Counted from the stretch's first letter, positions 8,308 through 16,839 are shown. The stretch is 32,935 nt of DNA from DATLFS01 sp035540935 (GCA_035540935.1 DATLFS010000103.1:1-32935), one strand, 5' to 3'. Numbers and translations are program-made. Notes: generated by a model not told the origin, from the sequence alone.

Positions 8308-9404
8308 GCCTCCATGCAAGGCGGCCGCGCCGTCTGAAGGCGCTCCACTACTACCCGCCCACGCTCCTCGACGACAGCGGTCCTTCGCATTCCGTCCGTG
8401 GCTGGGCGGCGGGCATGAGCTCGGCAGGAGCGGCGGTGTCCGTCGCCTGCAACGGCGCGCCTCTGGTCTCCGGCGGGCCCGGCCCGTCGTTCGTCGCCGC
8501 GGGTAATCCGTCCCGGCGGATCGCATATCCGAGGGGACTCCGCCCCTACGTCGCCGAGAGCGACGTCTTCTTCCTGCATTCGGGGTGGACGCCTTACAAC
8601 GTGTGGGCGGCGCGCATCGCGCGAGGTGCGAACGTTCCGTACGTCATCACGCCGCACGGCTCCTACAACCCGCACATCGTGCGGCAGAAGCAGGCTCGCC
8701 GGCTGGTGTGGTGGCATCTCGCAGAGGCACGGTTCTTGAAGCAGGCCGCGGCCGTTCATCTCTTCTTCGAGGAGGAGAAAGAGCATCTGCGGGCGCTCGG
8801 GTACTCCGGACCGTGCCTGGTTGCCGGCAACGGGGTCGAGCGTCCGCCGCTCTCCTGGGACGGCGGCAGCGGCGGCTACGTCTTGTGGATGGGGCGTTAC
8901 GAGATGCACTGGAAGGGGATCGACGTCCTTCTGCGCTCGCTGCTCGAGTTCGACCCGTCGGATCGTCCCCGGCTCCGCCTCCACGGCCCCGATTCACCGG
9001 GAAGAGCCGAGGTGCAGTCCTTGGTTGGCGAGCTGGGTCTAGAAAGATGGGTGGAAGCCCGTGCCGCGGTAGGCGGCCACGAGAAGTGGACCGTGCTGAA
9101 GGCGGCGCGCGCCTTCGCCTTCCCCTCCCGATGGGACTCCCACAGCATCGCCGTGATGGAGGCAGCCGCCGTGGGGCTCCCGATCGTGGCCAGTTCGACG
9201 ACCGCGGTCGGGCGTCGTCTCGCGGCGGAAGGCGCCGCGGTCGCGGCCGAGCCGAATGCTTCGGCGCTAGCCGCCGCGATGTCGTCCGCGCTCTCGGATG
9301 CCGGGCGCGATTTCGCACGGCGCGCCGCCGAGCTGACCGCCACCGAGTACACGTGGGAGCGCAGCGGGCGCCTGCTCGTCGATCAGCTCGAGGCGGTCGT
9401 GTGA
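8304..9404 (+). CDS. GT4-family glycosyltransferase
   Basis: A 366-residue GT-B glycosyltransferase. The N-terminal domain has ALHYYPP followed by GPSHSVRGWAAGM, then VITPHGSYNP, a loop common in GT4 enzymes of exopolysaccharide loci. The donor domain has VLWMGRYEMHWKGIDVLLRS and FAFPSRWDSHSIAVMEAAAVG, again with Asp at the first position of the E-x7-E pair. GTG 8304 overlaps the previous stop in a GTGA arrangement and starts right before the first conserved strand. A longer in-frame extension back to 8190 only repeats the coding region of the previous gene in another frame and is unlikely. Second gene of the plus-strand operon; coupling of translation with its neighbours is likely. Confidence 0.9.
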   Translation: MSLHARRPRRLKALHYYPPTLLDDSGPSHSVRGWAAGMSSAGAAVSVACNGAPLVSGGPGPSFVAAGNPSRRIAYPRGLRPYVAESDVFFLHSGWTPYNVWAARIARGANVPYVITPHGSYNPHIVRQKQARRLVWWHLAEARFLKQAAAVHLFFEEEKEHLRALGYSGPCLVAGNGVERPPLSWDGGSGGYVLWMGRYEMHWKGIDVLLRSLLEFDPSDRPRLRLHGPDSPGRAEVQSLVGELGLERWVEARAAVGGHEKWTVLKAARAFAFPSRWDSHSIAVMEAAAVGLPIVASSTTAVGRRLAAEGAAVAAEPNASALAAAMSSALSDAGRDFARRAAELTATEYTWERSGRLLVDQLEAVV

Positions 9405-10495
9405 CGAGACGCCCGCGCGTCGCCCTCATCACCGGGATCGCCGGCGGGGGCGCTTTCGTCCGCATCGCGCGGTGGTTGATGAAGGGGTTCGACGAGATCG
9501 GCGTCCCCTTCGACGTCGTCTACATCGAAGGTCCTCCGGGCGAGAAGACCTACGGCTCCAGCCGCGAGATCCACCTGGGCACCGAGTTCGCGCGCCGCTC
9601 GGTAAGGGCGTTCGCGCGCTATCTGGAGGACGCGCGGCCCGCGTTCACTCTGGTGTCTCCCGAGTTCCTCGCGCCGTACGCGCTGCTCGCGGGTCGCATG
9701 GCGAAGCAACCGGTGATCCCGTGGGAGGCAAGCTTCCTGACGTTCGGTCTGGAGGACCTCCCATTCCGGAAGAGGGCGCTCCCCACGTTGCAGCGGATCA
9801 CCTATCCGTGGGCGCCCATCGTGACGGCCGTCTCTTCCGATCTGCTGGAGCACATCAAGGAGCATCTCGGCGTCCGCGGCCGGAAGGTGCGCTACGAGGT
9901 CCTCCCCAACCCCGTGGACGTCGACGAAGTGGTGGGACGAGCGGGTGACGTGGCCGGCGTCACGCCGGAGACGTCGTTCTGTGCGATCGGCCGGCTAACC
10001 GTCCATAAGGGGTTCGATGTGCTCGTGGAAGCGGCGGATCTGCTGCGCCGGGAGTCGTCAGACCCATTCCGGGTGTCGATCCTCGGCGAGGGGCCGCGGC
10101 GGCAGGAGCTCGAGACGCAGATCGCGCAGCGTGGTCTACGCGACGTCGTGCACCTGCCGGGTCATGTGGACAACCCCTACCCCTCCGTGGCGGCGGCCAC
10201 CGCCGTGGTGCATCCGGCGCGCCGTGAAGGATTCGGGCTCGTCGTCGTGGAGGCGCTGGCACTCGGTGTGCCGGTCATCGCGACGACCTGCCCGGGAGGA
10301 CCGAAAGAGATCCTCGATCCGACGTGCTCGATCCTCGTGCCTCCGGAGGACGCCGGCGCGCTCGCCGACGCGATGAAGAGGGTCGCCTCAGAACGGCTTC
10401 TGCGGGCGCGGCTCGCTGAGGCCGGTCCTTCCCGAGCGAGGGACTACCTCCCTGCGCGCGTCGCTCAGCACATCGTGGCACTCAGTGAAAGCTGA
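9401..10495 (+). CDS. GT4-family glycosyltransferase
   Basis: A 364-residue GT-B enzyme. It begins RPRVALITGIAGGGAFVRIARWLMKG, the glycine-rich acceptor-domain loop. The donor domain has FCAIGRLTVHKGFDVLVEA, then ILGEGPRRQELE, and a canonical E-x7-E motif in VHPARREGFGLVVVEALALG, so the catalytic donor site looks intact. GTG 9401 shares GTGA with the previous stop, matching the compact style of this operon; upstream in-frame sequence back to 8585 lies over the preceding gene and has no family character. The 3' end overlaps the FkbM methyltransferase start by 11 bases. Substrates are unknown; of the three consecutive GT4 genes this one is closest to the textbook retaining-transferase pattern. 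Confidence 0.92.
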   Translation: MTRRPRVALITGIAGGGAFVRIARWLMKGFDEIGVPFDVVYIEGPPGEKTYGSSREIHLGTEFARRSVRAFARYLEDARPAFTLVSPEFLAPYALLAGRMAKQPVIPWEASFLTFGLEDLPFRKRALPTLQRITYPWAPIVTAVSSDLLEHIKEHLGVRGRKVRYEVLPNPVDVDEVVGRAGDVAGVTPETSFCAIGRLTVHKGFDVLVEAADLLRRESSDPFRVSILGEGPRRQELETQIAQRGLRDVVHLPGHVDNPYPSVAAATAVVHPARREGFGLVVVEALALGVPVIATTCPGGPKEILDPTCSILVPPEDAGALADAMKRVASERLLRARLAEAGPSRARDYLPARVAQHIVALSES

Positions 10496-11390
10496 TCCTT
10501 ATAGTGACCGGATGCGACGCCGCGGCGATGTCTTGTTGACGAAGTTGCGTCAGCGGTGGCCGTACGCGCTCCAGGCGGTGACGCGTAGCCGGATGCTGGC
10601 TAGGTACCCGCGGATCCGGTACCGGATGATGGTTCTCGGCAAGTGGATCGGACGCTTCGTCGGCTTTCCCCCTCCGCAGTGGGCGACGCTCACGAGCGGA
10701 AGCCGGATCCTCTGCGATCTGCGCGACCACTTCGGCGCGCAGATGTTCTACACCGGCTCGTACTCCGACGACGAGATCAACCTACTGACGTCGACCCTGC
10801 GAGAGGGAGAGACCTTCGTCGACGTCGGCGCCAACATCGGGCTGTTCTCGATCGAGGTCGCAAGGCACCTCGGACCCGCCGGCCGCGTGTACGCGTTCGA
10901 GCCCGCCGAAGACACGATCCGTCTGATGCGGATGAACCTGCGCGCGAATGGGGTCGAGGAACTCGTCCAGATCTTGCCGATGGGGCTGGGTGAGACATCT
11001 GAGACGTTGCTGCTCCGCGCCATGGCCGACGCTCCCGACGATCTCGCTCGACGCTCGCTGTACGGGGATGGGATCGTCGTCGGCGACGTACGGATCGCCT
11101 CTCTGGATGAGTTGGTCGAACGAGAGGAGGTCGTCTTCACGGGTGGTCTCCACGCCGTGAAGATCGACGTCGAGGGGGCGGAGCCGTCGGCGATCCGAGG
11201 CATGAGGAAGACCTTGCTGCGGTACCGCCCGCGCATCATCGTGATGGAGACGGACCAGTTCAACCTCGAGTATTCGGGGTCGTCGGTTGATGAGGTCCAT
11301 GAACTGATGGCGTCACTGGACTACGTCCAACACCCGACTGCGAGAGGACGGAACACCGCCTACCTACCGAGGGAGGCACTTCCGTCGTGA
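10485..11390 (+). CDS. FkbM-family SAM-dependent methyltransferase
   Basis: A 301-residue cytoplasmic methyltransferase. The SAM-binding motif I reads FVDVGANIGLFSIEVARHLG (about residues 105-124), followed by VYAFEPAEDTIRLMRMNL, and the FkbM C-terminal block KIDVEGAEPSAIRGMRKTL near residues 226-244. FkbM-type enzymes methylate hydroxyl groups of sugars or natural products. Its place between a GT4 and a GT2 gene in one overlapping operon makes O-methylation of the surface glycan the likely task, possibly of the chain end. GTG 10485 overlaps the previous stop by 11 bases; ATG 10512 is an in-frame alternative. The N-terminal 80 residues are basic and lack a recognisable domain. Confidence 0.9.
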   Translation: MKADPYSDRMRRRGDVLLTKLRQRWPYALQAVTRSRMLARYPRIRYRMMVLGKWIGRFVGFPPPQWATLTSGSRILCDLRDHFGAQMFYTGSYSDDEINLLTSTLREGETFVDVGANIGLFSIEVARHLGPAGRVYAFEPAEDTIRLMRMNLRANGVEELVQILPMGLGETSETLLLRAMADAPDDLARRSLYGDGIVVGDVRIASLDELVEREEVVFTGGLHAVKIDVEGAEPSAIRGMRKTLLRYRPRIIVMETDQFNLEYSGSSVDEVHELMASLDYVQHPTARGRNTAYLPREALPS

Positions 11391-12319
11391 ACGACCTTCC
11401 CTCGATCTCTCTCGTCACGCCGTGCTTCAACCAGGTCTCTCTGATCGACGCCGCCCTGAGGTCGGTCCTCGAGCAGGGGTACCCGGACCTCGAGTACGTG
11501 GTGATCGACGGAGGAAGCAGCGATGGCTCGGCCGAGGTCATCGCGTCGCACAGCGACCACCTCGCCTACTGGGTGTCGGAGCCCGACGACGGCCATTACC
11601 CGGCGCTCAACAAGGGGTTCGTGCGTACGAGCGGCGAAGTCATGGGCTACCTCAACGGAGACGACACGCTCCTGCCCGGAGCTCTCTTCACCGTGGGGTC
11701 GATCTTCCGCGACTTCCCGGAGATCGACTGGATCACGGGAGCGCACCTCGCGATCGACGAGGAGGGTCGGCCGGTCAGCGTCGACCTTCCCGCGCAGTGG
11801 TCGCGCTGGCATCTCTTGAGCGACCGCACGCAGCGCTTCATCCCGCAGGAATCCACGTTCTGGCGACGCTCCCTGTGGGAACGCAGCGGCGCGCGGCTCG
11901 ACGATTCGTACTCGCTCGCCGCCGACTTCGAGCTGTGGGCCCGGTTCTCCCGGAGCGCGAAGCTCTACACCGTCTTCGCCCCCCTCGGCTGCTTCCGCTT
12001 CGTCGCGGGGCAGCGCTCCGTCGCTCAGCGGGATGCATACATGGATCAGGTGAGGCAGATCCGCGAGCGGGAACGTCGCCTGACGCCTGCGGGCGCCCGC
12101 GCCACGCGGGTCGCGACGGCGGCTCTCGCCGTCACGGATCAGATCGGCCTCCGTCGTCTGCGGCGACCCGTCAACCGCGCGCTTGGCGCGCCGCCGGAGC
12201 TCGTGTTCGATCAGCAGGCCTATTCGTTCGGCATGACGGAGACGTCGACGCGGGGTGCGAAGAGCCGTGCTCTGTTCGAGCGCCTTGCCCGAGCCGGAGG
12301 CGATGGTCCGGGTCGCTAG
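11387..12319 (+). CDS. GT2-family glycosyltransferase
   Basis: A 310-residue GT-A enzyme. It starts SISLVTPCFNQVSLIDAALR, has VVIDGGSSDGS near residue 38-48, and a YLNGDD metal-binding motif near residue 89. The acceptor side includes FIPQESTFWRRSLWER and a DFELWARFSR segment typical of this GT2 subgroup. The last 60 residues are Arg/Ala-rich and probably sit beside the membrane. GTG 11387 shares GTGA with the methyltransferase stop; it closes the plus-strand operon that began at 7078. Its stop overlaps the stop of the convergent acetyltransferase in a shared CTAG, leaving no room for a terminator between them. The donor sugar is unknown. Confidence 0.92.
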   Translation: MNDLPSISLVTPCFNQVSLIDAALRSVLEQGYPDLEYVVIDGGSSDGSAEVIASHSDHLAYWVSEPDDGHYPALNKGFVRTSGEVMGYLNGDDTLLPGALFTVGSIFRDFPEIDWITGAHLAIDEEGRPVSVDLPAQWSRWHLLSDRTQRFIPQESTFWRRSLWERSGARLDDSYSLAADFELWARFSRSAKLYTVFAPLGCFRFVAGQRSVAQRDAYMDQVRQIRERERRLTPAGARATRVATAALAVTDQIGLRRLRRPVNRALGAPPELVFDQQAYSFGMTETSTRGAKSRALFERLARAGGDGPGR

Positions 12320-13128
12320 CCCGTGTCGGTATCGAACCTCTGTATGAAGGCGTCGATGTCTTCGCTACACAGAAGATCCGCGTTCGCCAGGATCTTGTCT
12401 TCCGGCCAGTCCCACCACCGGATCCGCAAAAGAGCATCGACCTGTGGATCCGAGAACCGCCGCCGTACCTCCCGCGCCGGGTTCCCCACGACGATGGCGT
12501 ACGGCCGCACGTCGCTCGCGACAACCGCTCCGGCTCCGATCACTGCCCCGTGTCCGACCTCGACACCGGACAGGACGATGGCGTGCCCACCGACCCAGAC
12601 ATCGTTGCCCACCACAACGTCACCTTTCGAGTAAGGGCCGTCCGGCCACCCCTCCATCCCGCGGTTGAAGTGACGGAGCGGATACGTCGTGATCCGCTGC
12701 ATGGGGTGCTCGCTGCCGATGATGAAGACGGAGTTATTGGCGATGCTGCAGAACGAACCTATGCGCAGTCGGGAGATGATCTCCTGGCCTTCGTAGTAGT
12801 GCACCATCGGACGAGCCCACGTATGTCGCCCGAGGGTGACGATGCCCTTGTCCACGAGCCGCTCGAAGTCGAGATACGTCAGCTCTCGACCGAGGACACG
12901 CTGAGCTACCCCGTATCCGACGCGTCTGACGAGAGGCTTCACCCGATCCGTCACCAGCTTGCTTCGGGTCAGTCGGCGACGGGAAGCGCCCGCCCCGCTC
13001 ACGACTTCCTGTCCCATGTCACTCGCCGTCTTCCGTCCACTGCTGCTCAACAGTAGCGGACGTTCCTTGCGCTGCGAGCGGTGCCCTTTATGCTGATTTC
13101 TCCGATGTCGGACCATCTCCACGAACAA
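12316..13128 (-). CDS. CatB-related left-handed beta-helix O-acetyltransferase
   Basis: A hexapeptide-repeat acyltransferase, up to 270 residues. The core holds GSFCSIANNSVFIIGSEHP, whose His is the usual catalytic base, followed by hexad repeats VVVGNDVWVGGHAIVLSGVEVGHGAVIGAGAVV in overlapping six-residue turns and the terminal VVGNPAREVRRRF motif. The family uses acetyl-CoA to acetylate sugars or antibiotics; here a sugar of the surface glycan is the likely acceptor. The start is uncertain: TTG 13128 has GGAGG upstream but adds a very basic N-terminal stretch, while ATG 13017 gives 233 residues, nearer the usual family length. It is convergent with the GT2 gene (shared stop bases) and divergent from the chain-length kinase with a 58-base gap. 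Confidence 0.88.
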   Translation of the reverse strand: MFVEMVRHRRNQHKGHRSQRKERPLLLSSSGRKTASDMGQEVVSGAGASRRRLTRSKLVTDRVKPLVRRVGYGVAQRVLGRELTYLDFERLVDKGIVTLGRHTWARPMVHYYEGQEIISRLRIGSFCSIANNSVFIIGSEHPMQRITTYPLRHFNRGMEGWPDGPYSKGDVVVGNDVWVGGHAIVLSGVEVGHGAVIGAGAVVASDVRPYAIVVGNPAREVRRRFSDPQVDALLRIRWWDWPEDKILANADLLCSEDIDAFIQRFDTDTG

Positions 13129-13145
13129 GGAGCTCCCTCCGCTCG

Positions 13146-13190
13146 ATGAGGCGCCGAAGCGAGTTGTCTGAAGAGGCGGTCGGCGCGTGA
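13146..13190 (+). CDS. Possible 14-codon leader ORF before the Wzz/BY-kinase gene
   Basis: ATG 13146 opens a frame MRRRSELSEEAVGA whose TGA (13188-13190) overlaps the GTG start of the chain-length kinase in a GTGA arrangement, exactly like the coupled gene pairs elsewhere in this locus. AAGGAG is present but 14 bases upstream, farther than ideal. It may be a translational-coupling leader or chance; no known peptide family is recognised. Confidence 0.25.
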   Translation: MRRRSELSEEAVGA

Positions 13191-14860
13191 GCTCCCACGG
13201 CTCCGGCCGCGCGGATCACGCCGGCCTGCGCGAGCACCTCAACGTTCTGCAGCGCGGCAAGTGGTGGATCGCCGCCATCACGGTGGTGACGACCGCAACC
13301 GCGATGTTCTTCTCCTTTCGGGAGACGCCGGTTTACCAGGCAACGACGCGGGTCCTCGTGAAGCCCACCGCCGCGTCTTCGCAGGTGGTTCAACCCCCTG
13401 ATGTGAATCTCGCTACGGAACGCGAGGTGGTCGCGTCCGAGCAGGTCGCGCAGCTCGCGCGGACCACGCTGGGCGTGCAGACGACGCCCGCGGAGCTCCT
13501 CGAGGGGTTGGACGTCCATGTGGTCCCGGATAGCGAGATCCTCAACATCACCTACTCGTCCACCGATCCGGACTTCGCCCGCGCTGCTGCGGACGCATTC
13601 GCGAACGGCTACATCGAGTACCAGCGAGAAGAGATCCTGGACGACGTCATCGCGGCACAGCGGTCGCTCGAGGAACGCATCCAGGCGCTCGAGTCGAATC
13701 TGACGTCGGTGACGAACGAGCTGGAGGACGCTCGCGGCGACGGCGACGACCGCTTGGCGACGGCGCTCGAGACGGAGCGGGCGACCCTCGTCACGCGCAT
13801 AGGCATACTGACCGAGCAGATGCGCGACCTGCGCCCGGACCCTTCGCTCCTCGAGGCGGGGCAGATCATCCAGCGAGCGGCGACTCCGCAGAAGCCGGTC
13901 TCGCCGAACCATCTGCGGAACGGCATCTTCGCCGCCTTCCTCGGGCTTCTGGCAGGCGTGGGAGCGGTCTTTCTGAGGGACCGATTGGACGAGAGGCTCA
14001 GAGACCGCGCGGCGTTCGAGGCGGTCCTGGGCGCCCCTGTGCTGGGCGCGATCCCGCGGTTCCCTCGCCTGCCTCGTAAACAGCCGAAGCTCATGCCGGT
14101 GGCGCGCCCCTCGAGCGTCGCCGCCGAGGCCTACCGGACGCTCCGCACGACGATCCAGTTCGCCGCGGGTCAAGACGGCGGCAAGAGCTTGCTCATCACG
14201 AGCGCCACACCGGGTGAGGGCAAATCGATCACGACCGCGAACCTCGCCGTCACTCTTGCTCAGGCGGGGCAGCGGGTGGTGGTCGTATCGGCGGACCTGC
14301 GGCGTCCGGCGATCGACGACTACTTCAGCGAACGCAGCGACTCCGGTCTCTCGACGTTCCTCGCAGGAAGGCTCGCCGACCCGTGGGAGCTGGTGCGTAA
14401 GACGCGGGTTCCGAACGTCCGCCTGGTCGGCAGCGGACCGATCCCGTTTAACCCGGCGGAGCTTCTCCAATCGCCACATCTCGCGCGGCTCGTACGTTCT
14501 CTCGAAGAAGAGAGCGACATCGTCCTGTTCGATTCACCACCGACCTTGGGGTTGGCCGACAGCCCCACGTTGGCGGCGGTCGTCCCGCGGGTCGTGCTAG
14601 TGGTCGACCCGCGACGTGCGACGGCGACGTCACTGGTGAACGCGCGCACGTTGTTGGAACACGTCGGCGCCCGTGTGATCGGCGCGGTCGTGAACAACTA
14701 CGACCTCTCGCTGGAATCTTCGTCCTACGCGTCCGCCGACTACTACTACAGCTCTCCCAGCAGATCGCGGAGAAGGACCAAGCGGCGCCCGCCGCCCCCG
14801 CCGCCGGAGGTCATCGACGCCTGGGCGCCGCGGGGCCGTCAGGAGCAGCCGCCTGCTTAG
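13187..14860 (+). CDS. Polysaccharide chain-length regulator fused to BY-type tyrosine kinase (Wzz/Wzc-like)
   Basis: A 557-residue membrane protein combining a Wzz-type co-polymerase and a cytoplasmic tyrosine autokinase that together control polymer length and export. Membrane helix 1 spans about residues 25-43. The extracytoplasmic part carries a coiled coil (about 158-215) and a PQKPVSPN proline motif, followed by helix 2 (about 246-263). The kinase has Walker A SATPGEGKS (339-347), Walker A' VVVVSADLRRP (364-374) and Walker B DIVLFDSPP (444-452). A Tyr cluster (Y514, Y519-521) near the C-terminus is the likely autophosphorylation site, followed by an unusual basic and polyproline tail. 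GTG 13187 has GAGG about ten bases upstream. The phosphatase gene at 23710 is a plausible partner. The stop overlaps the convergent WecG/TagA gene. Confidence 0.93.
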   Translation: MSSHGSGRADHAGLREHLNVLQRGKWWIAAITVVTTATAMFFSFRETPVYQATTRVLVKPTAASSQVVQPPDVNLATEREVVASEQVAQLARTTLGVQTTPAELLEGLDVHVVPDSEILNITYSSTDPDFARAAADAFANGYIEYQREEILDDVIAAQRSLEERIQALESNLTSVTNELEDARGDGDDRLATALETERATLVTRIGILTEQMRDLRPDPSLLEAGQIIQRAATPQKPVSPNHLRNGIFAAFLGLLAGVGAVFLRDRLDERLRDRAAFEAVLGAPVLGAIPRFPRLPRKQPKLMPVARPSSVAAEAYRTLRTTIQFAAGQDGGKSLLITSATPGEGKSITTANLAVTLAQAGQRVVVVSADLRRPAIDDYFSERSDSGLSTFLAGRLADPWELVRKTRVPNVRLVGSGPIPFNPAELLQSPHLARLVRSLEEESDIVLFDSPPTLGLADSPTLAAVVPRVVLVVDPRRATATSLVNARTLLEHVGARVIGAVVNNYDLSLESSSYASADYYYSSPSRSRRRTKRRPPPPPPEVIDAWAPRGRQEQPPA

Positions 14861-15639
14861 CCGCCCGGTCTGCGCCGGCGGAACCATCTCGTGACGAGCA
14901 GCCACACGAACCTGGTGTTGCCCACCAGGTAGCGCCGCCAGAGCCGACGGGGTTCCGAGAGAAGGCGATGCAACCACTGAAGCCCCGACACCTTCATCCA
15001 TCGCGGCGCCTCCGCCTTGTGCCCGGAATGGAAATCGAAGGCGGCACCGACGCCCATCAACAGCGGTGCGTCGAGGTGAGGCCGGGCAGCGGCCATCCAC
15101 AGTTCCTGCTTGGGATGACCCAGCGCCACCCAGATGATGTCCGCGGCGGCGCCGTTCAACCGCTCTACGTCGGCTTCGGCGATGTGCGAAGCGGACAATC
15201 CCGCGGGAGGCGAATGGAACCCGGCGACGTTCAGGTCGGGCCAGCGCGCGCGGAGACGCTCGACGAGATCGTTCACGACCTGTTCGCTGCCGCCGAAAAA
15301 ATAGTGCCGGGCGCGCCGGAGTTCGGTGGATATGAGATCGATCATGAAGTCTGGGCCGTAGACGCGCTCGAGGTCGTGGCCGCGCCTTCTCCCCAGCCAT
15401 ACGAGTGGCATCCCATCGGGCGCGACTATCGTGGCTTCCTCCACCGCGCGCGCGACGGCCGGATCGTCGCGCGCGGCGAGAACCGTACTGACCGTGCAGA
15501 AGACGACGTAGCCTTTCGACCCGCTCGAGATCGCCTCCTCGACGACTCCGATTGCTCCTGCGGTCGTGATCGCGTCTATGCGAACGTCGAGTACGTCGAA
15601 CCGCGGTGTCTTTCCAGCACGTAGTCTGTCGTCGCCCAT
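14857..15639 (-). CDS. WecG/TagA/CpsF-family glycosyltransferase
   Basis: A 260-residue GT26 enzyme. These membrane-associated enzymes add the second sugar, often N-acetylmannosamine or its uronic acid, to an undecaprenyl-diphosphate-linked primer. Visible signatures are FDVLDVRIDAI at the start, TIVAPDGMPLVWLGR with the conserved Asp of the active site, VYGPDFM, a YFFGG segment, and ALGHPKQELWMA. The C-terminal GLQWLHRLLSEPRRLWRRYLVGN block is the membrane-targeting appendage. ATG 15639 fits the family start; the frame continues open to 16284 on this strand, but that part lies over the opposite GT4 gene and has no family features. No strong ribosome site is seen. It shares TTAG with the stop of the chain-length kinase. 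Confidence 0.92.
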   Translation of the reverse strand: MGDDRLRAGKTPRFDVLDVRIDAITTAGAIGVVEEAISSGSKGYVVFCTVSTVLAARDDPAVARAVEEATIVAPDGMPLVWLGRRRGHDLERVYGPDFMIDLISTELRRARHYFFGGSEQVVNDLVERLRARWPDLNVAGFHSPPAGLSASHIAEADVERLNGAAADIIWVALGHPKQELWMAAARPHLDAPLLMGVGAAFDFHSGHKAEAPRWMKVSGLQWLHRLLSEPRRLWRRYLVGNTRFVWLLVTRWFRRRRPGG

Positions 15640-15649
15640 CGCCGCCAGC

Positions 15650-15655
15650 CTATAG
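15650..15655. promoter_or_regulatory. Palindromic -10-like CTATAG in a 42-base divergent gap
   Basis: CTATAG sits in the middle of the spacer between the divergent WecG/TagA and GT4 genes. Read on plus it gives TATAGA 26 bases before ATG 15682, and on minus TATAGG about 10 bases before ATG 15639. No -35 boxes are evident. A promoter here would make the upstream ATG 15658 unusable. Confidence 0.25.
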
Positions 15656-15681
15656 ACATGCGAACCGCTGAGGTCGGTCCC

Positions 15682-16839
15682 ATGCGGATCCTCATTGCGC
15701 ACAGCCGATATCGCGTCCCCGGCGGGGAAGACCGCTACGTCGAGCAACAGGTTTCTCTGTTGCAGGAGCGACATAAGGTCAGCCTTGCCGTCACGGCCAG
15801 CGCATCCGCGGACCGGCAGGCTGCGACGGCGGCCGGTATGGCGTACTCGCGGGCCCGGCTGAAGGACGCTCGTGCCGCGATAGCGAACAGCAACGCACAG
15901 GTGGTTCACGTCCACAACATCTATCCGGGTTGGGGACCGGCGGTTCATCTCGCCGCGGCGAGGGAGTCGGTGCCCCTGGTGATGACCGTCCACAACTACC
16001 GTCTCCGGTGCCCAAACGGTCTGACCTTCACTCAGGGAGAACCGTGTACGCGGTGTGTCGGAGGTGCGTACTACAACGCGGTCGTGCACCGGTGCTTTCC
16101 CACGGTCGCGCAATCGGCGGTGTATGCCGCAAGCCTCTGGATGCACCGGTTCATCCTGAGGTTCGAGGATCGGACGTCGCTGTTCATCGCGCCGAGCCTG
16201 TTCATGCGAGACCGCTTGGTCTCGTGGGGGCTGCCGTCCTCGAAGGTCCGGGTGATCCGGAACTTCACGGATTCCCCACTCCACGACGAAGGGCGCGGCA
16301 AGGGAGGCTTGTTCGCCGGACGCCTCTCCATGGAGAAGGGGGTCGATCTCTTGCTCCGGGCGTTGGTCCGGGCGGGTGATCCCCCTTTCACGATCGTGGG
16401 CGACGGACCCGAGGGAGCTGCGCTCAGATCCATGGCACGTGATCTCGGTCTGAAGAACGTCTCTTTCACGGGCTTGGTCACGCCGGAGACCGCGCGCGGC
16501 TTCGTCTCGCGATGTCGCTTCCTGGTCGTGCCTTCGCTCTCTGACGAGAACGCCCCTCTCGTGGCTCTCGAAGCGATGGCCGCGTCGCGGCCGTTGCTCG
16601 TCTCCGACCGAGGCGGGTTACCCGAGCTCGCTCGCGATGGAGGGGGTCTGGTTTTTCGCTCTGGCGATGTCGACGCGCTCGCGGCGCAGATCGCACGGCT
16701 GGCGCAAGACGATGCTCTGTGCGAGGCGGCGGGCGCGGCGGCGAGGGAGCGGATCCGAGCCGAGATGACGCCGGAGGCGCATCGCGAAGCTCTGGAAGAC
16801 GTCTACCGGTCGGTTGTGGCGCGCGCGGTTGTCGCCTAG
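15682..16839 (+). CDS. GT4-family glycosyltransferase
   Basis: A 385-residue GT-B enzyme. It opens MRILIAHSRYRVPGGEDRYVEQQ, contains VVHVHNIYPGWGP and VMTVHNYRLRCPNG, and then a Cys-bearing stretch (GEPCTRCVGG, then HRCF) typical of a GT4 subgroup. The donor domain has GGLFAGRLSMEKGVDLLLRA and VPSLSDENAPLVALEAMA with a canonical E-x7-E pair. I chose ATG 15682 because it starts at the first beta strand and has GAGG nearby; ATG 15658 is an alternative adding eight residues. It is divergent from the WecG/TagA gene with only 42 bases between, and its stop shares CTAG with the convergent GT2 gene at 16836. Confidence 0.9.
   Translation: MRILIAHSRYRVPGGEDRYVEQQVSLLQERHKVSLAVTASASADRQAATAAGMAYSRARLKDARAAIANSNAQVVHVHNIYPGWGPAVHLAAARESVPLVMTVHNYRLRCPNGLTFTQGEPCTRCVGGAYYNAVVHRCFPTVAQSAVYAASLWMHRFILRFEDRTSLFIAPSLFMRDRLVSWGLPSSKVRVIRNFTDSPLHDEGRGKGGLFAGRLSMEKGVDLLLRALVRAGDPPFTIVGDGPEGAALRSMARDLGLKNVSFTGLVTPETARGFVSRCRFLVVPSLSDENAPLVALEAMAASRPLLVSDRGGLPELARDGGGLVFRSGDVDALAAQIARLAQDDALCEAAGAAARERIRAEMTPEAHREALEDVYRSVVARAVVA

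Noticed and set aside
8585..9400. Long N-terminal extension of the GT4 gene at 9401
   Set aside because: The extension overlaps the previous GT4 gene in another frame, has Arg/Gly-rich low-complexity sequence, and the family fold starts at GTG 9401.
15640..16284. Extension of the WecG/TagA frame on the minus strand
   Set aside because: It lies opposite a complete GT4 gene and has no motif of its own; the family start matches ATG 15639.
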